Shown in pieces: positions 30,153 through 38,945 of a stretch of DNA of 64,000 nt; positions within the stretch are counted from its first letter, which is position 1; every line of letters starts with the position of its first letter. Both the position numbers and the translations under genes were made by a program. This DNA comes from an uncultured Roseovarius sp. Lineage in GTDB: Bacteria > Pseudomonadota > Alphaproteobacteria > Rhodobacterales > Rhodobacteraceae. The stretch covers positions 367,503 through 431,502 of the forward strand of contig NZ_CANLER010000003.1 in NCBI RefSeq assembly GCF_947489715.1, given 5' to 3'. A model generated the notes under the pieces. That model saw only the letters and a program-made list of their open reading frames with translations, made no database searches and was not told the DNA's origin.

Positions 30153-30791
30153 ATGACCCTCACCAGAAACCTGCCACTGATCCCGTCACAATCAGCGCTC
30201 TTGTTCGTTGATGTTCAAAATTTCTCGGCCCACCGGGACGGTGGCGAATTCGCTGGCCTGACAGATGCCCAGTTTGACGAAAAACATGGCGGGCTGTTTG
30301 CGCAGTTGGAACATGTCATCCCGCGTATGCAAGCCTTGCAAGCCGCGTTTCGCAAGGCGCATATCGAGGTCATGTATACCACCATCGAAAGCCTCACCCT
30401 GGACGGGCGTGACCGCAGCCTTGATTACAAGATCACCGGTTTCAATGTCGCCAAAGGGTCCTGGGACGGCAAGGTGATCGACCAGATAAAACCCGGGGAT
30501 GACGAGATCGTTCTGCCCAAATCCTCGTCCTCGGTGTTTGTTTCAACCCATATTGATTATGTACTGCGCAACCTCGGGATCAAGCAGCTGGTGATCAGCG
30601 GGCTCCTGACCGATCAATGCGTCGAAAGCGCCATCCGCGACGCCTGCGATTTGGGCTATCTCGTGACACAGGTCACCGACGCCTGCGCCACGGAAAGCCG
30701 ATCACGACACGAGAATTCGCTGTCCACAATCAAAGGCTATTGTCGGCAGGTCACCACCCAAGAGCTGCTCGACGAATTGCAAAGCTTGTGA
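30153..30791 (+). CDS. Cysteine hydrolase (isochorismatase-like amidohydrolase)
   Basis: 212 residues. The catalytic triad of cysteine hydrolases is visible: Asp in LLFVDVQNF, Lys in VLPKSSSSVF and Cys in LLTDQCVESAIRD. Relatives act on amides such as ureidoacrylate, N-carbamoyl compounds, biuret or nicotinamide. ATG 30153 follows AAGGAG and lies one nt after the preceding stop. It closes the operon, and its role is probably the hydrolysis of an amide intermediate. The exact substrate is unknown. Confidence 0.85.
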   Translation: MTLTRNLPLIPSQSALLFVDVQNFSAHRDGGEFAGLTDAQFDEKHGGLFAQLEHVIPRMQALQAAFRKAHIEVMYTTIESLTLDGRDRSLDYKITGFNVAKGSWDGKVIDQIKPGDDEIVLPKSSSSVFVSTHIDYVLRNLGIKQLVISGLLTDQCVESAIRDACDLGYLVTQVTDACATESRSRHENSLSTIKGYCRQVTTQELLDELQSL

Positions 30792-31216
30792 TTGGTTCTG
30801 CTGGAAATCTGAGGACCACTGACCTCTCGCCTGTGAACAGAATGTAACGTGATGAAGAACGGTTGTTCTTAGCTTCAATACCCTGCGGAACCCTCGTGTT
30901 ACTTCAGTTGACAGGCGCAGCAAAGGCTCACTTTTTTCGCATTGCGGACATGCTGATAAGGGCGATCGTAATCCCGGCGCGTGGTGTCGCCCTTATTGCT
31001 CAGACCAATGGCGCGGCCACGGCAACCGCGCGCGCGCCGCTTGGCCAATTTTTCAGCGCTCTTTATGATACATTATCCGAGTTGACGGCGCTTCAAATCT
31101 GGCTAAGGCCTTGATCGTGAAGCGTACTCTTCCACAAAGGAACCGGTTTTACTATCATCAAAAACATTACCGAGGTTCTCCTGCAATCGTCCTTTACCAT
31201 CGAACAACAGACTCTT
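30792..31216. other. Non-coding or degenerate stretch with a repeat copy
   Basis: 425 nt. The segment 30984-31029 matches 60761-60806 at 40 of 46 positions, and stop codons break all long frames. It resembles the remains of a shared element. The end of the stretch (about 31165-31216) reads in frame with the following hypothetical gene, whose original start codon seems lost. No promoter is assigned. Confidence 0.45.
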
Positions 31217-31654
31217 TTGTTGCATTTTCGGCTACCGTCACTGGTTGTTGGGTTGCTCTTGCTTGCTTTAATTCTGAAGGGGCTGATGCAGGCAGGCTCA
31301 ATTCTGATCAACTACCTTACCGCAGAACCGTCATGGCCCTCACATTTTGCCTTTGGGATGCTCATCACGCTGGTGGCTGCGATCTTTGGCTGCTTATTTA
31401 CTTGGGTCTTTTTCATCCCGTCCAAAAAGCTCGTCATTGATACCGCTGCCCAAGCAGTCCATGTGACGTATCGTTATCCGTTTGGTTTTCGTCAGGACGA
31501 CGTTTTTGCTCTCGGTGATATCAGCCCACCGGACGTTGTGTGGCACAAGAATGTAGACAGCGCCGAAGGTGGATTTTGGGAGTTGAAACTAACGCTGCCG
31601 GATGGGCGTTCGATCACGCGTTCCTCGGTTTCGCCCAGCCTGACGAAGCAATAA
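31217..31654 (+). CDS. Small membrane protein, possibly decayed
   Basis: 145 residues from TTG 31217, the only listed start type in reach. There are two membrane helices (LVVGLLLLALILKGL and FGMLITLVAAIFGCLFTWVFF) and a C-terminal domain of beta strands (KLVIDTAAQAVHVTYRYPFG, WELKLTLPDGRSITRS). Protein-like sequence continues upstream of the TTG without an ATG or GTG, and past the TAA (QQAEAWKSEILAMRR), so both ends look damaged. No family is recognised. It borders the IS element. Confidence 0.45.
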   Translation: MLHFRLPSLVVGLLLLALILKGLMQAGSILINYLTAEPSWPSHFAFGMLITLVAAIFGCLFTWVFFIPSKKLVIDTAAQAVHVTYRYPFGFRQDDVFALGDISPPDVVWHKNVDSAEGGFWELKLTLPDGRSITRSSVSPSLTKQ

Positions 31655-31926
31655 CAGCAGGCCGAGGCGTGGAAATCAGAGATCCTGGCTATGCGCCGCT
31701 AAAGCCTGGCGGTTCCACCTGTCTCGCATCTTGCCAAGCTGCGCCAAGGTCATCACCGCAACGATACCACACATCTATATAGCTTCCGCCAATGGCAGTT
31801 TCTTCCCGCATACCAGACCTTAGCGTATTTTGCAGCGAAAGACCGGAGTGAGCCGATTCTGTGGAAAAACAACGTGTTGCTGGCGCAGAAAGTGGCGTTG
31901 GAATGAGTGCACGAGCGTCTTTCTGA

Positions 31927-33353
31927 TCAGGCGGTTTTCGGTTTCTGCGGTGCAGGAAAGGTCTTTGCCAGTTTGCGGAGGTTCTGGGCGGTTGCGGCGA
32001 GCAGGAATTCGTCATTGGCACCGCATGGGCCGCGTAATCGCAGCCGTCCCAAGCCGAGGATGCGTTTGAGGTGGGCAAAGAGCATCTCGACCTTCTTCCG
32101 CAGTTTCATTGAGATGTCATATTGGCGAGTTTTGGCAATGTCCCGAGCGACCTGGCGGGCATCTTCATGTTCTTCAAGTGTAATCTTGCGGGCGTCAGCA
32201 TTTGGGCAGCATTTCATTTTCGACGGACAGGCCTGACAGGTGTGTTTCAAGGCCTGGTATTTGGCGACACCTTTGCCGGTGGGGCCACGGTTCGGGTCTG
32301 AGTAGTTCCGCCGGAACTGCTTGAGCGCCTCGCCTTCCGGACAGATATATTGGTTGTTCCGGGCGTCCCATTCAAAATCGGCGCGGCTCCATGTGCCATC
32401 TGTACGCCCGGCTTTGTCGATGACGGGGATGTGTGGGTTGATGCCACGCTTTACCAACCATCCCAGGTTCTTTCCGGAGCCATACGCTGTATCTGCAATC
32501 AGACGTTCAGGCCGCAAATCGAAGCGCCTTTTGACCCGGTTCAGCATCGTGCGTGAAGCACCAACCTCCGCACTCAGGATGGATCGACTGGCTTCGACAT
32601 CGACGATGACCCCGTGATCTGTGTCGATCAGATAGTTGTCAGAATAGGCGAAGAATGCAGGGCCTTTGCCGGCCGCAGTCCATTGGCTGGTGGGGTCGGA
32701 ATGGGAGGTGAACTTGGGCTTGACCGTCGTGGCTGCGCCAAAGGCCGCGTCATCCAGGACTTCCAGATATTCCCGAACGGCGCGCGGGGCACCATCTGAA
32801 TCGATCGCGCCAGGGTCCCAGTCTTTCCTCGGCGTTGAGTTCTGCTTGTTGGCATCAGCTTCGATCAGGCTGACATCTGCTGCAAAGCGCTGGCCACTCA
32901 CCAGACCATCAGCGATGCACCGCGCGACCGTCGTCTCGAACAGGTGGCGCAACAGATCGCTCTCGCGGAACCGGCCATGCATTGCCCGACAGGCGATTGC
33001 GTAGCAATCTGCCGAGAGGGGCGGTTTTTGGAAAACGTCGAATGATCTGGGACACGGTCGCTCAGATCGAGACGGCAGAACCACCTGTAAGCCAGGTTCA
33101 GATGCACCTCTTCACAAAGCCGCCGCTCGGACCGAATGCCGAGGCAATAGCCTACCAGAAGCATACGGATCAGCAACTCGGGATCGACCGAGGGGCGGCC
33201 CGTGTGGCTGTAGAAATCCGTCAGGTGCTGGCGGATGCTGCTCAGATCAGCGAACCGATCAATCGATCGCAGCAGGTGGTCTTGTGGGATGTGCTCTTCC
33301 AGCGAAAACTCATAGAACAACGCTGCTTGCGCTTCCTGCCTCGGTCCCAACAT
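31927..33353 (-). pseudogene. IS1182-family transposase, frameshifted by a 41-nt insert
   Basis: The N-terminal part (33353 down to about 33021) has the DUF772-like start: EEHIPQDHLLRSIDRFADL, GRPSVDPELLIRMLLVGY and VPDHSTFSKN. The C-terminal part (from about 32979 to 31927) continues with HGRFRESDLLRHLFE, ADVSLIEADANKQ, the zinc-finger-like CQACPSKMKCCPN and the DDE end (VEMLFAHLKRILGLGRLRLRG). Joined, they form a complete transposase. The parts are out of frame because of 41 extra nt at 32980-33020, just where FSKNR-HGRFRE should be continuous. The element can no longer make its transposase unless the ribosome shifts frame. Confidence 0.85.
32980..33020 (-). repeat. 41-nt imperfect palindromic insert in the transposase
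   Basis: Extra sequence relative to the continuous transposase. Its centre is the perfect dyad GATTGC-GTA-GCAATC (+ strand), extended imperfectly by CGACAGGC and GCCGAGAG. Forty-one is not a multiple of three, so the frame is lost. Confidence 0.6.
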
Positions 33354-33464
33354 CGCTCAATCTCCCATCTCAATGTAGAGATGGAATCAGTCAACGTCCC
33401 TCGGATCAACGATAGTTTTTCAACAAAATAAGCCGGTTGCTGATTTTGCCCCTTGCCCGGCATC

Positions 33465-33490
33465 AAGGAGCGCCGCGACGCCGGGTAGCG
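33465..33490. repeat. Copy of a 26-nt dispersed repeat
   Basis: This segment and 16562-16587 agree at 23 of 26 positions (AAGGAG-Y-GCCGC-S-ACGCCGGG-Y-AGCG). It lies 40 nt outside the IS right end. The nature of the repeat is unknown. Confidence 0.4.
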
Positions 33491-33629
33491 CCAAATTCGC
33501 TGCATCGGAGCAAAAATTCATACTACTCGGCTGAAGGCAATGTGGTCATACAGGCTAGGCGTAAGAAAATTTTGGTGGGTGACGCGGCGCTAGCGAACTT
33601 TGCCAAATGGCTAAGATCATCTTTCAATA

Positions 33630-33880
33630 TCAAAACCATTTGCGAGCGAATATTTGGCGAAGGATTGCATCGCGTTTTTCTGCGACACAGGCCCAGGTTC
33701 CCAGTCCGACCTGCAGCGCCAGCGCATTCCGGTCGAAATATGTCTTCGAGATATCCAGCAGTATTCCATCTGTTTTGGCGGAAAAAGCGTCGAGCCGATC
33801 GGAAACATTGAGCACGAACAGAATTTGCCGCCCTATGCCTCGACATGGTTCGGTTTCAGTTTTTGCCTGATGTCACTCAT
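33630..33880 (-). pseudogene. pgi: N-terminal remnant of glucose-6-phosphate isomerase
   Basis: On the minus strand an ATG at 33880 overlaps the eda stop as ATGA and opens MSDIRQKLKPNHVEA, then hits a stop. In the neighbouring frame the sequence continues as NVSDRLDAFSAKTDGILLDI, then SKTYFDRNALALQ and VAEKRDAI. This follows the N-terminal order of Pgi (a DRL-x-x-FS stretch, the LLDxSK-x-x-x-D motif and a later EKRDAI). About 65 of some 530 residues remain, with one frameshift; the rest is gone. It was evidently the last gene of the gap-zwf-edd-eda operon, coupled to eda. The IS1182-type element sits about 200 nt beyond the break, so an IS-linked deletion is plausible. Confidence 0.65.
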
Positions 33881-34530
33881 GCACTCATCCCCATGCCCGC
33901 CGCGTCCCGGGCCAGGGTTTCGATACCTTCCCAGTCGCCTACGGTGATCAGATCTTTTGGCGCGACCCAACTGCCGCCTGCACATAGAACGTTGTCGAGA
34001 CTCAGGTAGGTTTCTGCATTGTCCTGTGTCACCCCTCCGGTCGGGCAGAAGGTGATCTGCGGAAGCGGCGCGCCGATGGCCTTGAGCGCGGGTGCGCCGC
34101 CCGAGGCCTCTGCGGGAAAGAACTTGAGGATGTCATAGCCCCGCGCTAGCAGGCGCATCGCCTCGGTGGCGGTTGCCGCGCCCGGCAGCAGCGGCAGGTC
34201 TTCGGCTTCGCAGGCAGCGAGCAATTCATCCGTCGCACCGGGAGAAACGCCAAAACTGGCACCGGCCGCCTTGGCGGCGCGCACATCATCCGGCGTGATC
34301 AGCGTGCCGGCACCGACATGCCCGCCGGGTACCTCGGCCATGGCGCGGATGGCGTCAAGCGCCGCAGGCGTGCGCAACGTCACCTCAAGGGCCGGCAGAC
34401 CGCCTGCAATCAGCGCTTCGGCCAGCGGTCGGGCCGATTGCACATCATCTATAACCAGAACCGGAACGATCGGTGCCAGCGCGCAGATCTCGCGGGTTTG
34501 CCAGCGTGCATTACGTGGGGAAAGAGACAT
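33877..34530 (-). CDS. eda: 2-dehydro-3-deoxyphosphogluconate (KDPG) aldolase
   Basis: 217 residues, a class I aldolase that splits KDPG into pyruvate and glyceraldehyde 3-phosphate. The catalytic Glu is in LPALEVTLRT (near residue 45), the Schiff-base Lys in DILKFFPAEASGG (near residue 134), and the phosphate-binding loop is FCPTGGV. ATG 34530 lies 5 nt after the edd stop, with GGAGG inside the end of edd. The TGA overlaps the ATG of the broken pgi. It is the fourth gene of the gap-zwf-edd-eda operon. Confidence 0.95.
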   Translation of the reverse strand: MSLSPRNARWQTREICALAPIVPVLVIDDVQSARPLAEALIAGGLPALEVTLRTPAALDAIRAMAEVPGGHVGAGTLITPDDVRAAKAAGASFGVSPGATDELLAACEAEDLPLLPGAATATEAMRLLARGYDILKFFPAEASGGAPALKAIGAPLPQITFCPTGGVTQDNAETYLSLDNVLCAGGSWVAPKDLITVGDWEGIETLARDAAGMGMSA

Positions 34531-34535
34531 TTCGA

Positions 34536-36347
34536 TCAACCTCCGAAGATGGACGCACCCACCGTGGCAGCGCCAACAGAATTGCGGAACATCGTGAACA
34601 ATTCGCGCCCCGTGCCCGCCGTGTTTGCAGAAAGGTCTGCGGTGGCAGCGGGACGATCCTTGGCGGCGGGGTTCAGAATTTCAAGCGCGCCGGTTACCGC
34701 GTTGACCCGCAACAGATCACCATCCTGTAACTTGGCAATTGGCCCGCCATCCACGGCCTCGGGGGTCACGTGGATCGCGGCGGGCACTTTGCCGGAGGCC
34801 CCGGACATGCGTCCATCGGTTACCAGCGCCACCTTCTGACCCCGCCCTTGAATGATCGACAGGATCGGCGTCAGGCTGTGCAATTCTGGCATTCCATTCG
34901 CTTTCGGTCCCTGAAACCGCACAACGACAACCATATCGCCCGTCAACTCCCCCGCCTTGAAGGCCACCTTGACCTCCTCCTGGTCGTGAAACACGCGCGC
35001 GGGGGCCTCGACCAGCTGATGTTCGGGCGCCACCGCCGAAACCTTCATCACGGCGGTGCCCAATGAACCGGTCAGACGTTTTAGCCCACCAGTGGGCTGG
35101 AAGGGGTCGTTGGCCGGGCGCAAGATCTTGTCGTTCAGCGTTTCGTTGGTGCCATCTTTCCAACGCAGCGTGCCATCCGCAAAGATCGGATCCTTGGTGT
35201 AGTTTTCGAGCCCCTGACCGACCACCGTTTGGGTATCAGGATGCAGCAACCCCGACTTCAGCAGGTTGTCGATCATGTATCCCAAACCTCCGGCGGCGTG
35301 GAAATGGTTCACGTCCGCAAGCCCATTTGGATAGACCCGGGCCATCAATGGCGTCACGTCGGAAAGGTCCGAAAAATCCTTCCATTCCAATATGATGCCG
35401 CCGGCCCGCGCCATCGCAACAAGATGTATCAGAAGGTTGGTCGACCCACCCGTGGCATTCAGTCCGACTATGCCGTTCACAAAGGCGCGTTCGTCCAGGA
35501 TGTCTGCGACCGGCGTGTAATTATTGCCAAGCGCGCTGAGCGACAGGGCCCTCTTCGCACCTTCGCTGGTCAGGGCATCACGCAGGTCCGTGTTCGGCGG
35601 AACAAAGCTCGCCCCCGGCAGATGCAGCCCCATAAACTCCATCAGCATCTGATTGGTATTCGCGGTGCCATAGAAGGTACAGGTGCCCGGCCCGTGATAT
35701 GCCGCCATTTCAGCGGCCATCAATACCTCGCGCCCACATTCACCCGCAGCGAATTGCTGGCGCACCTTGGCCTTTTCGTCATTGGGCATACCGCTTTCCA
35801 TCGGGCCTGCGGGCATGAAGACCGCCGGAAGATGCCCAAAAGCCTGGGCTGCGATCACAAGCCCAGGCACGATCTTGTCACAGACTCCGAGGAAGACAGC
35901 GGCATCAAATGTGTTGTGACTAAGCGCCACCGAGGCCGCCAGTGCAATCACGTCGCGGGAAAACAGTGACAGCTCCATGCCCGCCTCGCCCTGCGTCACG
36001 CCATCGCACATCGCCGGTACACCGCCCGCAACCTGTGCCGTGCCGCCAACGTCGCGCGCGGCCTGACGAATCAGGTCGGGATAGCGCTCAAAAGGCTGAT
36101 GCGCCGACAGCATGTCGTTATAGGCCGTCACGATGCCAAGGTTCCCGGCGCTAGTCGCAGCCAGCCGGTCCTTGTCGGGTCCCGAGGCTGCATAGGCATG
36201 CGCCTGCCCGCTGCACGAAAGATGCGCCCGCGCGGGTCCCTTGGCACGGGCCGCGTCTATATTGGCCAGATGGGCCGAGCGGGTGGTGTCGCTGCGGGCA
36301 ATGATCCGGTCGGTTACCCGAAGAACGGTGTCGTTCATCTTGCTCAT
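34536..36347 (-). CDS. edd: Phosphogluconate dehydratase
   Basis: 603 residues, the usual length. This iron-sulfur dehydratase of the IlvD/Edd family converts 6-phosphogluconate to KDPG, the defining step of the Entner-Doudoroff path. Cluster-binding Cys appear in VPAMCDGVTQG, LGVCDKIVPG and the CTFYGTANTN region, and the C-terminus has DGRMSGASGKVPAAIHVTPEA. ATG 36347 is preceded by AGGAG; ATG 36338 is an alternative. It follows zwf by 56 nt, with no 6-phosphogluconolactonase gene between. Confidence 0.95.
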   Translation of the reverse strand: MSKMNDTVLRVTDRIIARSDTTRSAHLANIDAARAKGPARAHLSCSGQAHAYAASGPDKDRLAATSAGNLGIVTAYNDMLSAHQPFERYPDLIRQAARDVGGTAQVAGGVPAMCDGVTQGEAGMELSLFSRDVIALAASVALSHNTFDAAVFLGVCDKIVPGLVIAAQAFGHLPAVFMPAGPMESGMPNDEKAKVRQQFAAGECGREVLMAAEMAAYHGPGTCTFYGTANTNQMLMEFMGLHLPGASFVPPNTDLRDALTSEGAKRALSLSALGNNYTPVADILDERAFVNGIVGLNATGGSTNLLIHLVAMARAGGIILEWKDFSDLSDVTPLMARVYPNGLADVNHFHAAGGLGYMIDNLLKSGLLHPDTQTVVGQGLENYTKDPIFADGTLRWKDGTNETLNDKILRPANDPFQPTGGLKRLTGSLGTAVMKVSAVAPEHQLVEAPARVFHDQEEVKVAFKAGELTGDMVVVVRFQGPKANGMPELHSLTPILSIIQGRGQKVALVTDGRMSGASGKVPAAIHVTPEAVDGGPIAKLQDGDLLRVNAVTGALEILNPAAKDRPAATADLSANTAGTGRELFTMFRNSVGAATVGASIFGG

Positions 36348-36403
36348 CTTGTCTCTCCTGTCCCGCGGGCCGCGCTTTTGACGCACCGCACCGGATTGAA
36401 AAT

Positions 36404-37861
36404 TCACGCATTCGTTTCGATTTCGCGCCAGCGACGCCCATCTCGGTGCAACAGCATCAGTGCGTCCTCCGGTCCTGAGCTACCTGCGTCATAGAGCGAG
36501 GGAACTAGCCGGGCCTCGTCCCAGCCCATGATGATCGGATCGACCCAGTTCCAGGCGGCCTCGACCTCATCACCTCGCATGAACAGCGTCTGGTCGCCTC
36601 GGATCACATCCATGATCAACCGTTCATAGGCGTCCTGCGTCTCGGTATGCGCGCCCAATACATCGGCAAAGGTCATGTCAAGCGACACCTCTGCCAGGCG
36701 AAAGCCGCCAGGCCCGGGTTCCTTGATCGTGTTGCGCAGCGTGATGCCTTCGTCGGGCTGCAGCCGGATGATCATGGCATTGCCACGCCGTCCCTCCATC
36801 TTTGGAAAGATCATATGCGGTGGATCACGGAACACCACGGCGATTTCAGACGCCCTCGCGCGCAGCTTCTTGCCCGTGCGGAGGTAGAACGGTGTACCGG
36901 CCCATCGCCAGTTGCCAATATTGATCTTCATGGCGACGAAACTCTCGGTCAGTGTCTGCGGATCACCGGCATGCTCACGATAGCTGCCTTCGCTGTCACG
37001 CGCGCGGTACTGTCCCCGAACTATGTCTGCCTGCGCCACCGGCTCCAACGCCTCAATCACCTTGACCTTTTCGTCCCGCACCGCGCCGGGTGCGAACCTC
37101 GAAGGCGGCTCCATTGCCGTCAGGCACAGAAGCTGCATCAGGTGATTCTGCACCATGTCCCGCATCGTGCCTGAGCGGTCGTAATATTCACCCCGGCCTT
37201 CGACACCGAGACTTTCGGACACGGTGATCTGTACATGGTCGATATGTGTGGAATTCCAAAGCGGTTCCCACAAAGCATTGGCAAAGCGTAGCGCCATCAG
37301 GTTCTGTACGGTTTCCTTGCCTAGGTAGTGATCGATCCGGTAGATTTGACGCTCTTCAAAGCTACCACGCAGAGCCGCATTCAGCGCCCTGGCCGATGCC
37401 AGATCATGCCCGAAAGGTTTTTCCACCACTATACGGCTGTCGGGCGTCGCCAGACCATGCGCGCTCAGATGTGCGGCAATAGTGCCGAAAAGCACCGGAG
37501 AAACCGACAGGTAAAAGGCCCGGATCGCATCGGCGCGCAGATGCTCGGCCAGCGCGTCCCAGCCCGTGTCACCACTGGCGTCGACACAGACATAGTTCAG
37601 TGTTTTCAGAAACGCGTCCAACTGGTTCTTGTCCATCGTCGCCTGTGGAGCGAATTCCAGCAGGCTATCGCGTACCATGACCGTAAAGGCTTGCCGCGCC
37701 ATATCCGTCCGTGCGGCGCCGATGATGCGCGCCTCGGGCGGCATCTGCCCCACCACGAAACGGTGGAACAGGCCCGGGATGATCTTGCTGCGCGCCAGAT
37801 CTCCAGTCGCGCCGAAAATGACGAGATCGAAGGGAGCAACCGGTATGACGCGCGACACCAT
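36404..37861 (-). CDS. zwf: Glucose-6-phosphate 1-dehydrogenase
   Basis: 485 residues. The nucleotide-binding GATGDLARSKIIPGL opens the protein (near residue 16) and the active-site motif RIDHYLGKETVQN is near residue 180. It oxidises glucose 6-phosphate to 6-phosphogluconolactone with NADP or NAD. ATG 37861 lies 4 nt past the gap stop, so it is co-transcribed with gap. A long in-frame extension upstream lies inside gap and is not used. No pgl follows. Confidence 0.96.
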   Translation of the reverse strand: MVSRVIPVAPFDLVIFGATGDLARSKIIPGLFHRFVVGQMPPEARIIGAARTDMARQAFTVMVRDSLLEFAPQATMDKNQLDAFLKTLNYVCVDASGDTGWDALAEHLRADAIRAFYLSVSPVLFGTIAAHLSAHGLATPDSRIVVEKPFGHDLASARALNAALRGSFEERQIYRIDHYLGKETVQNLMALRFANALWEPLWNSTHIDHVQITVSESLGVEGRGEYYDRSGTMRDMVQNHLMQLLCLTAMEPPSRFAPGAVRDEKVKVIEALEPVAQADIVRGQYRARDSEGSYREHAGDPQTLTESFVAMKINIGNWRWAGTPFYLRTGKKLRARASEIAVVFRDPPHMIFPKMEGRRGNAMIIRLQPDEGITLRNTIKEPGPGGFRLAEVSLDMTFADVLGAHTETQDAYERLIMDVIRGDQTLFMRGDEVEAAWNWVDPIIMGWDEARLVPSLYDAGSSGPEDALMLLHRDGRRWREIETNA

Positions 37862-37865
37862 GATC

Positions 37866-38897
37866 TTAACTCGCCATCGCCAGCGAAGTCGTGTGATGAA
37901 GCAGCGTTCCCATGCGGCGGCCAGTGTCGAGCATCCGGTTGGAAAAGCCCCATTCGTTGTCATACCAACTGACGACGCGCACCAGCCCATCCTTGGTCAC
38001 CGAGGTCTGTGCGGCAGCAAAGCAGGAGGAATGCGGATCGTGGTTGAAATCGATCGAAACTAGCGGGTCTTCTTCGTAAGCAAGGATGCCTGCGAGTTCG
38101 CCTGACGCTGCGTCCCGGATGGCTGCGTTGATCTCGTCGCGGGCGGCCGGGGTCTCGGAAATGAAACTGAGGTCGACAAGTGACACGTTCGGCGTCGGCA
38201 CCCGCACGGCAGAGCCTTCCAATTTACCTTTAAGCCGGGGCAGCACCAGGGAAATGGCGCGCGCGGCACCGGTTGAGGTCGGAACCATCGACAGCGACGC
38301 TGCGCGGGCGCGGTACAGATCGTGATGGCCGGTATCGTGGCTGGGCTGATCGCCGGTAAAGGAATGGATCGTGGTCATGTAGCCAGTCTTGATGCCAAAG
38401 ACCCGGTCCAGAACCATCGCCACGGGGGCGAGGCAATTGGTAGTGCAGGAGGCATTTGAGACGATCACGTCATCCGTCGTCAGATCCATGTGATTGACGC
38501 CATAGACAACGGTGCGATCTGCAGCCTTGCCGGGAGCGGAAATCAGAACCCGTTTGGAGCCGTTTTGCAGATGCAGCGCCGCCTTGTCGCGGTCCGTGAA
38601 AAGCCCGGTGCATTCGCAGGCGATTTCCACATCCTGCCAGGGCAGTTCCGCCGGATTGCGAATCGCGGTCAGACGGATGCTTTGGGCGCCGATCAGAAGC
38701 CGGTCTTCTTCAACACGCACATCGCGTTTCAGCCGCCCGTGCACACTGTCGTATTTCAGCAGGTGAGCGATGGTTTCAGGCGGGGACAGATCGTTTACGG
38801 CGACAACCTCGATGTCGCTTGAGCCGCTTTCGATCAGGGCGCGCAACACACCGCGACCGATCCTTCCAAAACCGTTGATCGCAATTTTGGTGGTCAT
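37866..38897 (-). CDS. gap: Glyceraldehyde-3-phosphate dehydrogenase, type I
   Basis: 343 residues. The NAD-binding NGFGRIGRGVLRAL opens the protein; catalytic Cys is in SNASCTTNCLAP (near residue 150), and the C-terminal domain has WYDNEWGFSNRMLD. The Asp in AVNDL after the second strand suggests preference for NAD. In this operon it oxidises the glyceraldehyde 3-phosphate released by Eda. The first gene of the operon, it has a LacI-type operator 49-65 nt upstream of its start. An erythrose-4-phosphate dehydrogenase is the main alternative, but the residues and context favour Gap. Confidence 0.93.
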   Translation of the reverse strand: MTTKIAINGFGRIGRGVLRALIESGSSDIEVVAVNDLSPPETIAHLLKYDSVHGRLKRDVRVEEDRLLIGAQSIRLTAIRNPAELPWQDVEIACECTGLFTDRDKAALHLQNGSKRVLISAPGKAADRTVVYGVNHMDLTTDDVIVSNASCTTNCLAPVAMVLDRVFGIKTGYMTTIHSFTGDQPSHDTGHHDLYRARAASLSMVPTSTGAARAISLVLPRLKGKLEGSAVRVPTPNVSLVDLSFISETPAARDEINAAIRDAASGELAGILAYEEDPLVSIDFNHDPHSSCFAAAQTSVTKDGLVRVVSWYDNEWGFSNRMLDTGRRMGTLLHHTTSLAMAS

Positions 38898-38945
38898 GTC
38901 ATCTTCTCCGTTTCTGTGACGAGGTGGGAGCTAGTGAGCACAGTA

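Larger units (their letters stand above)
31860..33425 (-). mobile_element. IS1182-type insertion sequence, inactivated
   Basis: One transposase gene, broken in two frames, lies between imperfect terminal inverted repeats: TGTGGAAAAACAA (31860-31872) and TAGTTTTTCAACA (33413-33425), which match at 11 of 13 positions when one is inverted. The ends were placed by eye, and no target-site duplication is evident. The family is judged from the transposase (see below). It lies between a decayed membrane gene and the pgi remnant. Confidence 0.75.

Noticed and set aside
31927..33353. Programmed ribosomal frameshifting to make the IS transposase
   Set aside because: The break is caused by 41 extra nt, not by a slippery site with overlap, so damage is more likely.
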